From positions 1 through 18,748 of the forward strand of contig CAJTYK010000041.1 in the NCBI GenBank assembly GCA_910584285.1: DNA of 18,748 bases. The letters are read 5' to 3'. The notes beneath the pieces are model-generated. The model saw nothing but the letters and a program-made list of their open reading frames with translations, made no database searches and was not told the DNA's origin. Both the position numbers and the translations under genes were made by a program. This DNA is from an uncultured Oscillospiraceae bacterium. GTDB lineage: Bacteria > Bacillota > Clostridia > Oscillospirales > Oscillospiraceae. Each line of letters begins with the position of its first letter. Position 1 is the first letter of the stretch. Below, piece after piece: positions 5,820 through 13,802 of the stretch.

Positions 5820-6797
5820 TCACTCGCTGATCCCCAGCCCGCTGTACCGGCCCAGTTGAATATCGTAGTACACACCCAGCATGATGCCGATGTCGCTGGT
5901 GAACAGAGCCACGATCTGATCCTGGGTGGAGATAAACTGGAGTTGGCCACTGCCGCCGTCCGCCCGATCCAGCAGTTCCTCTACTGGCGGCGGCTCGGAG
6001 GGCAGCTCCGCCTCGATCGGCAGCCCCGCCTCATCCCCGGCGGCTTCCGCCGGAACAGTTTCCTGGAAATAGCTGTAGCTGATGCGGTCATGCGCCTGGA
6101 CAAAGATGAATTCCAGGCGCTCGTGGAGCTTGTCCTGCTTCAGTGCTATGAAATATTGGTCAAAATACCGCAAAAAGGCGTACATATCGTTGGAGAAGTT
6201 CCGATCCGGACGGAGGACTGCCCATAGCAGTCCGGCCAGATCGTCCTTTACCTTGTCCAGCGCCGCCTGCCGCCGCTCCTCGGAGGGTTCCGCCGCATCC
6301 CGGGGCATCATGAGCCAGCTGACGGACTGGGGGCGGTCAAAGCTCAGGGCATAACTGAGCAGCACGGGGGTGCCGTCATCCAGGGTGGCGGGGAAGTCCT
6401 TTAAGAATACCATATCGGCGGTTTTCAGGTCGCTCTGGTTCCACGTCAGATCCTTCAGCAGCAGGCCGAGATCGAAGTTGACCTCCAGCGCGTCCAGGAC
6501 GGCGATGGAGGCCGTCAGATCATCCCCAGCCCCCGAGGGGGCGTTGGCAACGCCGGCCTCGATGTTTTCCAGCGTCGCCCCTTCCAAGGGAGCCAGGGAC
6601 TGCCCATCATACCTGGACCAAGGGTAAAACAGCACCTCGTCCGCCGTCTGCCCCAGCACCGAGGGCACGCCCACCACCCCGGCGGACACCGTCTCCCCGG
6701 CCCGGGGGGCGGCCACAGCCCGGGCGGCCATCCCCGCCGCCAGCGCCCCCGCCAGCAAAATCGCCAGGGTGGACAGCACAAATTTAAGATTCCGCAT
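5820..6797 (-). CDS. Secreted protein of unknown function in a two-component system operon
   Basis: I do not recognise this 325-residue protein. It has a clear signal peptide: MRNLKF, then a hydrophobic stretch LVSTLAILLAGALAAG-like to about residue 22, and a likely signal peptidase I site after AVAA near residue 30. The rest is soluble and acidic. It contains a region with several aromatic residues (MYAFLRYFDQYFIALKQ, mid-protein) and a Pro/Glu-rich linker (ELPSEPPPVEEL) before a C-terminal segment with LFTSDIGIMLGVYYDIQLGRY. No catalytic motif was seen. Its start overlaps the end of the sensor kinase gene by 14 bases, with AAGGAGG upstream, so it is expressed with the kinase. The position suggests an accessory extracellular factor for the kinase, or a target of the adjacent C39 peptidase; both are guesses. 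Confidence 0.8.
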   Translation of the reverse strand: MRNLKFVLSTLAILLAGALAAGMAARAVAAPRAGETVSAGVVGVPSVLGQTADEVLFYPWSRYDGQSLAPLEGATLENIEAGVANAPSGAGDDLTASIAVLDALEVNFDLGLLLKDLTWNQSDLKTADMVFLKDFPATLDDGTPVLLSYALSFDRPQSVSWLMMPRDAAEPSEERRQAALDKVKDDLAGLLWAVLRPDRNFSNDMYAFLRYFDQYFIALKQDKLHERLEFIFVQAHDRISYSYFQETVPAEAAGDEAGLPIEAELPSEPPPVEELLDRADGGSGQLQFISTQDQIVALFTSDIGIMLGVYYDIQLGRYSGLGISE

Positions 6798-8253
6798 GAC
6801 TGCCCCCTCCTTCCGCAGTGTGACTCAGGGGGAAGCGCAGGGTGACCAGGGTGCCCTCCCCCGGGCTGCTGTCAATTTCCATAGTACCTCCGTGGACGGA
6901 CACGATCTCCCGGCACAGGGCCAGCCCCAGCCCCACACCGCCCGCCCTCCGGCTCCGGCTCTTGTCCACCATATAGAAGGGCTGGCACACCTTGTCCAGC
7001 TCCTCTTGAGGGATGCCCCGGCCGTAGTCCCGCACCAGGATCTCCGCCTGTCCTTCCGCCTCCCGGGCGGTGAGCTCCAGCCGGCCGCCGGTCTCGCTGG
7101 CCTTCCGGCCGTTGTCCAGCAGGTTGTAGAGCAGGGATTTAAACAGCTCCCGATCCAGGTCCAGCGTCAGAGCCGGACAGTTACACTCCAGATGCTGTTC
7201 ACTCTGCGCCATGACGGGCCGCAGGCTCAGCTCCACCTCTGCCGCCACCTCCCGGAGGGAGGCCGGGGCCAGCTCCAGGTTGGCGCTGCCCAGAGTGATC
7301 AGCTCCAGCAGCTTGCCCGACAGAGAGCGCAGACGCTTGGCCTCCTGGGAGATGACCTGGGCGTACTCCACCCGCTGGGCCTCCGGCACCTCCTTTTGCA
7401 GATAGAGCAGGTCGGCGAAGCCCAAAATGCTGGTAAGCGGCGTTTTCATCTCGTGGGCCAGGTTGCCGATGAACACCCGCCGATCCTCCGCCACCCGCTC
7501 CAGCTGCTCCACCCGATCCTGGACGGCGGCGGCCATGGCGTTCATGTCCTGGGCCAGCCCGGCCAGCTCGTCCCGGCCCCGCACCGCCACCCGCTCGTCA
7601 TACCGGCCCCCGGCAACCCGCCGGGCGCTCTCGTCCAGCACCGCCAGCGGCCGCAGTAGGAACCACACCAGCGCCAGCAGCAGCCCCGCCCCGGCCAGGC
7701 TCACGACGAGGCACAGGGCCACCGTCCCCGCCGCTTCCCGCTCCAGCTGCCGCTGTAAGTCGCTGACGTCGAAGGCGGCGCACAGCCGGAAGGGCCGGGA
7801 TTCCAGCGCCACCGGCAGGGCGCATACCAGGTACCACTCCCCCTCGCCCTCTCCAGGGCACAGCCGGTAGACGGTGGCGTCGGGCTCCTCCGCCGGGGAC
7901 GGCGGGATCTGACCCAGCAGCTCGTCCGCCATGGTGGCATAGGAGGCGGCCCCCTCCCCGTCCAGCAGGGCCAGCCCAGTGAGGTAGTCGTCCGTCCCCT
8001 GCCGCTCCAGCGCCTGCCGGGCGGTCTGCTCCGTCTCCTCCGGGCTCAGCTGCACCGTGCCGGCCTGGAGCCGCCGGCTCACCACCCCCACCCGGAGCAT
8101 TCCGGCCAGATACCGCTGCTGGGCCACCACCCGCTGGCCCTCCCGCTCCCACAAAGCGTCCCGGCTGGAGCGCAGCAGCAGGGTGGACACCAGGGCGGTG
8201 GACAGCGCCATCAGGGCCAGGGTGGACAGGAAAATCTTCTGCCACAGCTTCAT
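6784..8253 (-). CDS. Membrane sensor histidine kinase
   Basis: A 489-residue class I sensor kinase. Transmembrane helix 1 is at about 6-27 and helix 2 at about 176-200, enclosing an extracytoplasmic sensor domain of roughly 150 residues. A HAMP linker follows (about 201-253). The dimerisation domain has the phospho-accepting His267 in NLAHEMKTPLTSILGF. The ATPase domain has the N box LLYNLLDNGRKA (374-385), G1 box DYGRGIP (409-415) and G2 box GVGLGLALC (439-447). It should autophosphorylate in response to an unknown external signal and pass the phosphate to the regulator encoded just upstream. The ATG at 8253 overlaps the regulator stop (ATGA); a longer frame would start inside the regulator gene. 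The signal is unknown, but the neighbouring secreted protein and peptidase suggest envelope or proteolysis sensing. Confidence 0.95.
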   Translation of the reverse strand: MKLWQKIFLSTLALMALSTALVSTLLLRSSRDALWEREGQRVVAQQRYLAGMLRVGVVSRRLQAGTVQLSPEETEQTARQALERQGTDDYLTGLALLDGEGAASYATMADELLGQIPPSPAEEPDATVYRLCPGEGEGEWYLVCALPVALESRPFRLCAAFDVSDLQRQLEREAAGTVALCLVVSLAGAGLLLALVWFLLRPLAVLDESARRVAGGRYDERVAVRGRDELAGLAQDMNAMAAAVQDRVEQLERVAEDRRVFIGNLAHEMKTPLTSILGFADLLYLQKEVPEAQRVEYAQVISQEAKRLRSLSGKLLELITLGSANLELAPASLREVAAEVELSLRPVMAQSEQHLECNCPALTLDLDRELFKSLLYNLLDNGRKASETGGRLELTAREAEGQAEILVRDYGRGIPQEELDKVCQPFYMVDKSRSRRAGGVGLGLALCREIVSVHGGTMEIDSSPGEGTLVTLRFPLSHTAEGGGSHAES

Positions 8254-8909
8254 GGCAGCTTCTCCAGCCGGTAGCCAATCCGGGGCAGGGTCACCAGATG
8301 ATCGGCCAGCCCCAGCTTCTGGCGCAGCCGCTGGACGTGTATGTCCACCGTGCGGCTCTCCCCTGCGAAGCCGTAGCCCCACACCATGGCCAGCAGCTTC
8401 TCCCGGCTGAGGGCCAGGTTCTGGTTTTGCAGAAACACCCGCAGCAGCTCAAATTCCTTGGGGGCCAGGGCCACCGGCTCCCCCCGGAGGGTGACGGTGC
8501 GGCTGTCCAGCTCCTGGCGGATGGCCCCGTATTCCAGCACAGTTCGCCCCCGGCCCCGGCGGCGGAGCACCACCTCGATGCGGGCCAGCAGCTCCAGGGG
8601 CTCGAAGGGCTTGACAATGTAGTCCTCCGCGCCCAGACGCAGACCCCGCACCTTGTCCTCCACCTGCTGCATGGCAGACAGGAAGATCACTGGGATGGTC
8701 TGGGCATCCAGCCGTTCCATGACGGCAAAGCCGTCCAGCCCTGGGAGCATCACGTCCAGCAGCACCAGATCAAAGCCCCCCTCCCCGATGACGGGCAGCG
8801 CCTGCCCGCCGTCGGCGCACCACCGGCCGGTGTGGCCTCCCAGGGCCAGGGTGGCCTCAATCATCCGGGCGATGTTTTCCTCGTCCTCCACGATCAGGAT
8901 ATGGGCCAT
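8250..8909 (-). CDS. OmpR/PhoB-family response regulator
   Basis: A 219-residue transcription regulator. The receiver domain (1-118) has acidic residues Glu8-Asp9-Glu10, phospho-acceptor Asp52 in LVLLDVMLPGLDG, Ser78 in FLSAM and Lys100 in DYIVKPF. The winged-helix DNA-binding domain (about 125-219) has the typical ALAPKEFELLRVFLQN and SRTVDIHVQRLRQKLG segments and ends with the TLPRIGYRLE wing. The ATG at 8909 begins the canonical MAHILIVEDEE start and has AGAGGGGA upstream. It is first in an operon with its kinase. The direct TTTACA/GTTACA half-sites in its own promoter, repeated before the C39 peptidase gene, suggest it controls both. Confidence 0.95.
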   Translation of the reverse strand: MAHILIVEDEENIARMIEATLALGGHTGRWCADGGQALPVIGEGGFDLVLLDVMLPGLDGFAVMERLDAQTIPVIFLSAMQQVEDKVRGLRLGAEDYIVKPFEPLELLARIEVVLRRRGRGRTVLEYGAIRQELDSRTVTLRGEPVALAPKEFELLRVFLQNQNLALSREKLLAMVWGYGFAGESRTVDIHVQRLRQKLGLADHLVTLPRIGYRLEKLP

Positions 8910-8946
8910 GGGAACGTCCCCTCTCTGTCCATAATTATTTATGATG

Positions 8947-9000
8947 ATTATATCACCTGGAGTTCTCCATGTCAGCACGAAGTTGTAACGGGCTTGTAAA
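8947..9000 (-). promoter_or_regulatory. Promoter and operator of the response regulator operon
   Basis: On the minus strand, CTGACA (8970-8975) and a perfect TATAAT (8947-8952) are 17 bases apart; a TG one base before the -10 makes it an extended -10. Just upstream are direct half-sites TTTACA (8995-9000) and GTTACA (8984-8989), 11 bases apart, the layout expected for an OmpR-family regulator. The spacer contains the dyad TGGAG-TT-CTCCA (8958-8969), a possible second operator. Autoregulation is inferred. Confidence 0.65.
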
Positions 9001-9012
9001 CACCATAAAGGC

Positions 9013-9054
9013 AAACCGCCGCGAAGCGGAACCTGTCCACTTCGCGGCGGTTTT
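9013..9054 (-). terminator. Strong terminator hairpin after the mgl operon
   Basis: A perfect 14-bp stem (9013-9026 with 9040-9053, core CCGCCGCGAAG/CTTCGCGGCGG) flanked by A and T runs lies just beyond the permease stop at 9072. The T run is short on the minus strand (TTTGCC), but the stem is very stable. It separates the sugar transporter operon from the response-regulator promoter. Confidence 0.75.
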
Positions 9055-9071
9055 GACTTGATAGGGGAGGC

Positions 9072-10724
9072 TTACTTCTTCTGGACGTACTTCAAGCAGT
9101 CCAGCATAACGGCCACCAGAATGATGACGCCGGAGAACACAAACTGGAGGTTGGTGTCGATACCCAGGGTGGTCAGGGAGTAGGTCAGGGCGGTGAAGAT
9201 AAACACACCCGTCACCACGCCGGAGATCTTGCCGATACCGCCGGTGAAGGACACGCCGCCCACCACGCAGGCCGCGATGGCGTCCATCTCCCAGCCCTGT
9301 CCGTAGCTGGCGGAGCCGGAGCCAGACATCCGGATGCACTCCAGCCAGGAGCCGAAGCCGTACAGGATACCGGCCATGATGAACGCGCCCACCGTGACCT
9401 TGAACACGGAGATGCCGGACACCGAGGCCGCCTCAGGGTTGCCGCCCACGGCGTACAGATTCTTGCCGAAGGTGGTCTTGTTCCAGATGAACCACACGAT
9501 GATGACCGCCGCGATGGCCCACAGGATGATGGTGGGGAAGCCGTTGAGCTTGGGGATGATCATCTTGGGGATATCCCCTTCGATGGCGCCGAAGGACACG
9601 CCTTTGGTGGAGTAAGTAGCCAGGCCGAAGATCATCAGCATGGTGGACATGGTGGAGATGAAGGGGTGCATCTTGAACTTGGCGGTGAAGAAGCCGGCGA
9701 TGGTGGTGAAGATGGTGCACAGCACGATGCAGAGCACCAGGGCCAGGATCACCCGCGCGATCACCGGCAGGCCGGTGAAGTCAAAGATATGCCCGAACAC
9801 ACCGCCGGTATTGATGCCCTTGTGCATCACGATGGTAGCGGCGGTCATGCCCATGCCCACCATACGGCCGATGGACAGGTCGGTGCCGGCCAACAGGATC
9901 AGGCCAGCCACGCCCAGCGCCAGGAACATCCGGGGCGACGCCTGCTGGAGGATGTTCAGGATGTTGTTCAGCGTCAGCAGCTGAACGCCCTTCACCGCCG
10001 GCGTGATGAAGCACAGAGCGATAAAGATGACGGCGATGGCCAGGTACAGACCGTTGCGCAGCAGGAAGTTCCGGGCATTAAAGGTGTACTTGTAGTTTTC
10101 CCAACGCTGGGCCATGGACTCGCCGAAGGTAAATTTGGACATCCGCAGCAGGTCGATCAGGTGATACTGGTGATCAAAGGCGGCGTGACGCCGATCCTTC
10201 ACATCCTGGAGATCCTTGCCCAGCTGCATTTTCGCGTCGAACAGGCGGTTCTTGTGGACGTATTTCTCATCCTTGATCTCGTGGGCATCGCTGAGCTTGG
10301 CCAGCGTCTCCTGGTGGGCCTTGTTGAGCTGCTCCACCGTGGCGCGGTACTTCTCCTGGGCCTGTACCTTCTCCTGGGCGCAGCTGGCCGCCACCGCCTG
10401 GTAGTATTCCTTGTCAAAGTGGGCCTTCAGGTAGCCCTCGGCGTCGGCGATCAGCTTGTTGATCTGATCCTTGTTCTGCGCCTCCACCGCCTTGGCCTTT
10501 TCCAGTTCCGTCTTGAGCTGGGCCTGCCTGGCCTCCTTCTCCTGGGCCGTGTAGATCTTATCCCGCTTCAGGCTGTCCAGGGCGCTCTGGATGTCGATGA
10601 CCCGATCCGTGCCGTCCTTCCGCAGGGCGTTGATCTGCTCCTGGATCCCGCCGACATAGTTGTCGATGGGGCGGCGGAGCTCCTGCTCCTGTTCCGCCGT
10701 AAGAATTTTTGTATTGTCTGCCAT
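9072..10724 (-). CDS. mglC: Sugar ABC transporter permease (MglC-like) with a long coiled-coil N-terminal extension
   Basis: A 550-residue protein. Residues from about 216 on are a full MglC/RbsC-type permease of about 335 residues: eight or more hydrophobic helices, the conserved LALGVAGLILLAGTDLSIGRMVGM (268-291) and, near the C-terminus, the AACVVGGVSFTGGIGKISG loop that contacts the ATPase. It forms the membrane channel for galactose or a related sugar with the MglA and MglB products of the same operon. The first 215 residues are unusual: soluble, Lys/Glu/Gln-rich and predicted coiled coil (for example QAQLKTELEKAKAVEAQ), facing the cytoplasm. Classical MglC lacks this part. The ATG at 10724 follows a GGGGGGAAGGG-type site and lies 14 bases after the mglA stop. 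The extension uses the same codon style and has no internal break, so it looks like one genuine protein. Confidence 0.92.
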   Translation of the reverse strand: MADNTKILTAEQEQELRRPIDNYVGGIQEQINALRKDGTDRVIDIQSALDSLKRDKIYTAQEKEARQAQLKTELEKAKAVEAQNKDQINKLIADAEGYLKAHFDKEYYQAVAASCAQEKVQAQEKYRATVEQLNKAHQETLAKLSDAHEIKDEKYVHKNRLFDAKMQLGKDLQDVKDRRHAAFDHQYHLIDLLRMSKFTFGESMAQRWENYKYTFNARNFLLRNGLYLAIAVIFIALCFITPAVKGVQLLTLNNILNILQQASPRMFLALGVAGLILLAGTDLSIGRMVGMGMTAATIVMHKGINTGGVFGHIFDFTGLPVIARVILALVLCIVLCTIFTTIAGFFTAKFKMHPFISTMSTMLMIFGLATYSTKGVSFGAIEGDIPKMIIPKLNGFPTIILWAIAAVIIVWFIWNKTTFGKNLYAVGGNPEAASVSGISVFKVTVGAFIMAGILYGFGSWLECIRMSGSGSASYGQGWEMDAIAACVVGGVSFTGGIGKISGVVTGVFIFTALTYSLTTLGIDTNLQFVFSGVIILVAVMLDCLKYVQKK

Positions 10725-10738
10725 ATGCCCTTCCCCCC

Positions 10739-12247
10739 TTACAGATATTTCGCGCTGAGCCGCAAAAGTTCTTCCTGATTGGTCTCCGCGGTGTTCACAA
10801 TCCCGGAGAGATACCCATTGGACATGACGCCGATCCGGTTGGTGATGCCGAGAATCTCTGGCATTTCAGAGGAGACGACGATGATCGTCTTGCCCTGCTT
10901 TGCCATCTTGATAATCAGCTCATAGATCTCGTATTTTGCGCCCACGTCGATGCCGCGGGTGGGCTCGTCCATCATGAAGATCTGGGGATCTCGCTCCAGC
11001 CACTTTCCGAAAATGACCTTCTGCTGGTTACCGCCGGACAGGCTGGTGATCATGTCGTCCGGCCCCATGCACTTGGTACGCATGGTCTTGATCTCCTTGC
11101 TGGTGGCCTTCACCATCTTGGGGTTGGACAGGGCCGGGCCGGACTTGTACTGCTCCAGGCTGGCGATGGTGGTGTTGAAGGTCAGGTCGCACTTGAGGAA
11201 CAGGCCGTTGGCCTTGCGCTCCTCGGTGATCATGGCAAAGCCGTGCTCAATGGCCTCCTTGGCGCTGTTGAAGTTCATCAGCCGATCCTTAAAATAGACA
11301 CGGCCCGCCGCCCGGGTACGCACCCCGAAGATGGTCTCCAACAGCTCGGTGCGCCCGGCGCCCACCAGGCCGTACAGGCCAAAGATCTCCCCCTCCCGCA
11401 CGTCGAAGGTGACGTCCTGGAGGTGGGGCGCGAACTTGGTGGACAGGTGCTGCACCGACAAAATGGGCTTGCCCGGCGTGTTGTCCACGGGCGGGAAGCG
11501 GCTCTCCAGGGAGCGGCCCACCATGGCGGTGATCAGCTCGTTCATGTTGGTGTCCTTAGTGGCCTTGGTCATCACCAGGTTGCCGTCCCGGAGCACCGAA
11601 ATCTCGTCGCAGATCTCAAAAATCTCGTCCATCTTGTGGGAGATGTAGATCAGCGAGATCCCCTGCTCCTTCAGCATCCGCATCATCTCAAAGAGCTTGG
11701 CCACCTCCTGAACCGTCAGGGAGGAGGTGGGCTCGTCCAGCACGATCACCTGGGCATTGTACGACATCGCCTTGGCGATCTCGCACATCTGCCGCTGGGA
11801 CACCGACATATTCCGCATGGGCTGGCTCAGGTTCACCGTCATCCCCAGCTTGCGGAACAGTTCGGCCGCCTTTTTCTTCATGCCGCCCTCGTCCACGATC
11901 CCCGCGGAGTTGGTGGGATAGCGCCCCAGGAACAGATTATCCGTGACACTCCGCTCCAGGCACTGGTTCAACTCCTGGTGCACCATGGCGATCCCGTTTT
12001 CCAGGGCGTCCTTCGGCCCGGAAAAGCTGATTTCCTTCCCGTTTAAGTAGATCTTTCCCTCGTCCTTCTGGTAGGTGCCGAACAGGCATTTCATCATGGT
12101 GGATTTGCCGGCTCCGTTCTCACCCATGAGCCCCATGATGCTGCCCTGCTTCAGATCCAGGTTGATATGATCCAGCACCCGGTTGCGGCCGAAAGATTTG
12201 CTCATACCGCGGATCGAAAGCACGACACCGTCTTTCGCATCAGACAT
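10739..12247 (-). CDS. mglA: Galactose/methyl-galactoside ABC transporter ATP-binding protein
   Basis: A 502-residue double ATPase of the carbohydrate-uptake CUT2 class, powering sugar import through the permease encoded next. The first nucleotide-binding domain has Walker A GENGAGKST (42-50), a signature-like NMSVSQRQMCEIAKAM and Walker B VIVLDEPTSS. The second domain has the degenerate GLVGAGRTE loop typical of this class, an intact LSGGNQQKVIFGKWL signature and FMMDEPTRGID. I use the ATG at 12247 (MSDAKDG), preceded by GGGGGTGA; an in-frame TTG at 12268 adds seven residues without support. It is separated from mglB by 183 bases holding two hairpins, which probably lowers its expression relative to the binding protein. 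Galactose specificity is inferred from the whole operon; ribose or xylose transporters share the fold. Confidence 0.93.
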   Translation of the reverse strand: MSDAKDGVVLSIRGMSKSFGRNRVLDHINLDLKQGSIMGLMGENGAGKSTMMKCLFGTYQKDEGKIYLNGKEISFSGPKDALENGIAMVHQELNQCLERSVTDNLFLGRYPTNSAGIVDEGGMKKKAAELFRKLGMTVNLSQPMRNMSVSQRQMCEIAKAMSYNAQVIVLDEPTSSLTVQEVAKLFEMMRMLKEQGISLIYISHKMDEIFEICDEISVLRDGNLVMTKATKDTNMNELITAMVGRSLESRFPPVDNTPGKPILSVQHLSTKFAPHLQDVTFDVREGEIFGLYGLVGAGRTELLETIFGVRTRAAGRVYFKDRLMNFNSAKEAIEHGFAMITEERKANGLFLKCDLTFNTTIASLEQYKSGPALSNPKMVKATSKEIKTMRTKCMGPDDMITSLSGGNQQKVIFGKWLERDPQIFMMDEPTRGIDVGAKYEIYELIIKMAKQGKTIIVVSSEMPEILGITNRIGVMSNGYLSGIVNTAETNQEELLRLSAKYL

Positions 12248-12272
12248 TCTCGTCACCCCCGTTTGCAAATTA

Positions 12273-12299
12273 GCAGGTTCAGAAAACGCCTGATCCTGC
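12273..12299 (-). promoter_or_regulatory. Hairpin in front of mglA
   Basis: GCAGGTTCAG (12273-12282) pairs at nine of ten positions with CTGATCCTGC (12290-12299) around a seven-base loop, 25 bases upstream of the mglA start codon. On the minus strand it is followed by CTAATTTGC, a poor T tract. It could act as an attenuator or affect mglA translation. Confidence 0.4.
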
Positions 12300-12316
12300 C
12301 CGGTATTCCATTTTTT

Positions 12317-12388
12317 AAATCAGGGGGAGTTCCTTCTGCCGAACGGAGCGTTGCTTCTGCCGAACGGAGAATTCCCTCCCCCTGATTT
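12317..12388 (-). repeat. Long inverted repeat enclosing two copies of a 16-base direct repeat, between mglB and mglA
   Basis: Perfect 13-base arms (AAATCAGGGGGAG at 12317-12329, complement at 12376-12388) enclose two copies of CTTCTGCCGAACGGAG (12333-12348 and 12354-12369), each holding a small CCG-AA-CGG dyad. On RNA this gives a long stem with a structured loop. In this position it could terminate part of the transcripts or protect the upstream mglB message from 3' decay, giving more binding protein than ATPase. It is not a canonical terminator, because the T tract is short. Confidence 0.6.
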
Positions 12389-12430
12389 TAAGTCATTTAT
12401 TTGTCAGTGAAGAAGCTCTTTCAGAGCCGA

Positions 12431-13747
12431 TCAGCCCTCCAGCAGAGAGGTGTAGGAGGCGGAGTTGTCGGTCTTCACCATGTTGATGGCAAAGGCGTCG
12501 TACTGGCCGGGGTTGCCCAGACGGTTGGTGATGTTGGCCTCGGTCTGGCCGTCGCCGCCGATGTACTCTACCTTCAGGTTCAGCAGATCGTCATAGTTCT
12601 GCAGCAGGGGCTGATAGGTAGCGCTGAGGAAGTTATCAGCGGCGTTGTAGATGTTCAGCCACACATTCTTGGTGGGATGGGCGGTGGCGTCCAGCTGAGT
12701 GGAGACAGGGCCGTAGGGCTTGGTGGCGTCCATGAAGTCCTGATAGTTCTCAGCGGTCACCGCCGCGTTCAGGGCGTAGTAGGAGCGCTCGGCGTCCACA
12801 TACTTATACACCTCGTCGCTGAGCACGTTGCCCGCGTCGTCGGGCGTACCGATACCGGTGTCGATGTCCACGCCGTCCAGAGCGTTGCGCAGCACCCGCA
12901 GGGTCAGGTAAGCCTGCACGTCGGCGTGCTGGCTGATGGTGCCACCGTACCCGTCGGCGATGGCGGCCACGGCGTCGGCGTTGGCGTCATAACCAAAGGT
13001 GGGCACCTTGTTCTCCTTGGACCAGGCGTTGAACATAGCCATGCCCATGCCGTCGTTGTTGGAGGCCACGATGTCGATCTGATCGTTGAAGGTGGACACC
13101 CAGGTGCTGATGGTGTTGCCAGCGGTGGCAGCGTCCCAGGTGGCGCCGGCGGAGTTCTTCATCTCCTGAGAGGCCAGCTCACGCACGGTGTACTCCTTGC
13201 CGCCGATGGTCAGCTTGCCGTCCTTGACGGCGGTGGCGGAACCGTCGGCGTTGATGCCCACGGGGTCGCTCTTGATGGTGCCGCCGTCCTCAACGGCGGT
13301 ATCCAGGGCCTTGCGGACGCCGCGGGTACGGGCGATGGAGTCATTGTGGCCGATGTCGCCGATGGCCAACACGTAACCGATGACGCCGTCGCCGTTGCGG
13401 TCGATCTCGTCGATGTGGGCGGTGATGTAGTCCAGAATCATCTGGCCCTGGAGCTCAGCACCCTGCACGGCGTCAAAGCCCACGTAGTAGGTATCCTTGT
13501 TGAAGTTCATGGCGTCCATGTCCAGCTCGCCGGTGGAGCTGTTGGAGGGCTGACGGTTGAACCACACCAGGGGCTTGTCCTTGTTGGCGACCTCGCCGCC
13601 GGACTGGTTGTCGTCGGGCTTCTGGGTCTCAACAGGAGCTTTGCTCTCGCCGCCGGCGTTGGAATTCTGAGGGTTGTCGCTGTTGCCGCAGGCAGCCAGG
13701 CTCAGAACCATCATCAGGGCGAGAATCATTGCAAGAGCTTTTTTCAT
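12431..13747 (-). CDS. mglB: Galactose-binding lipoprotein of the Mgl-type ABC transporter
   Basis: A 438-residue periplasmic-binding-protein-like lipoprotein. It has an N-terminal signal MKKALAMILALMMVLSL with lipobox LAAC (Cys20), then a Ser/Asn/Gly-rich linker to about residue 55. The binding domain contains IDEIDRNGDGVIGYVLAIGD, equivalent to the EF-hand-like calcium loop of the E. coli galactose-binding protein, and a run NDQIDIVASNNDGMGMA that matches the ligand-binding hinge. It captures galactose or glucose-like sugars outside the cell for MglA/MglC. The protein is about 100 residues longer than E. coli MglB, partly from the linker and an insert around EYTVRELASQEMKNSAGATW. The ATG at 13747 follows AAAGGAGAA; a more upstream ATG (13768) overlaps that site and is rejected. 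Confidence in the family is high; the exact sugar is not proven. Confidence 0.93.
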   Translation of the reverse strand: MKKALAMILALMMVLSLAACGNSDNPQNSNAGGESKAPVETQKPDDNQSGGEVANKDKPLVWFNRQPSNSSTGELDMDAMNFNKDTYYVGFDAVQGAELQGQMILDYITAHIDEIDRNGDGVIGYVLAIGDIGHNDSIARTRGVRKALDTAVEDGGTIKSDPVGINADGSATAVKDGKLTIGGKEYTVRELASQEMKNSAGATWDAATAGNTISTWVSTFNDQIDIVASNNDGMGMAMFNAWSKENKVPTFGYDANADAVAAIADGYGGTISQHADVQAYLTLRVLRNALDGVDIDTGIGTPDDAGNVLSDEVYKYVDAERSYYALNAAVTAENYQDFMDATKPYGPVSTQLDATAHPTKNVWLNIYNAADNFLSATYQPLLQNYDDLLNLKVEYIGGDGQTEANITNRLGNPGQYDAFAINMVKTDNSASYTSLLEG

Positions 13748-13802
13748 ACTACAATTCTCCTTTTCCATTTTTGATGAGCACGAAACGCCCTCTCATTGTT
13801 TT

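Noticed and set aside
5722..5823. 34-codon N-terminal extension of the C39 peptidase
   Set aside because: It would translate the operator, promoter and hairpin region and overlap the upstream stop; the start at 5721 has a G-rich ribosome site and the basic N-terminus plus membrane helix.
12333..12369. CRISPR-like repeat between mglB and mglA
   Set aside because: Only two 16-base copies separated by five bases, within an inverted repeat and without cas genes; a CRISPR array needs longer repeats and spacers.
12401..13774. 457-codon plus-strand frame opposite mglB
   Set aside because: Val/Gly/His-rich shadow of a recognised lipoprotein gene, with no domain of its own.
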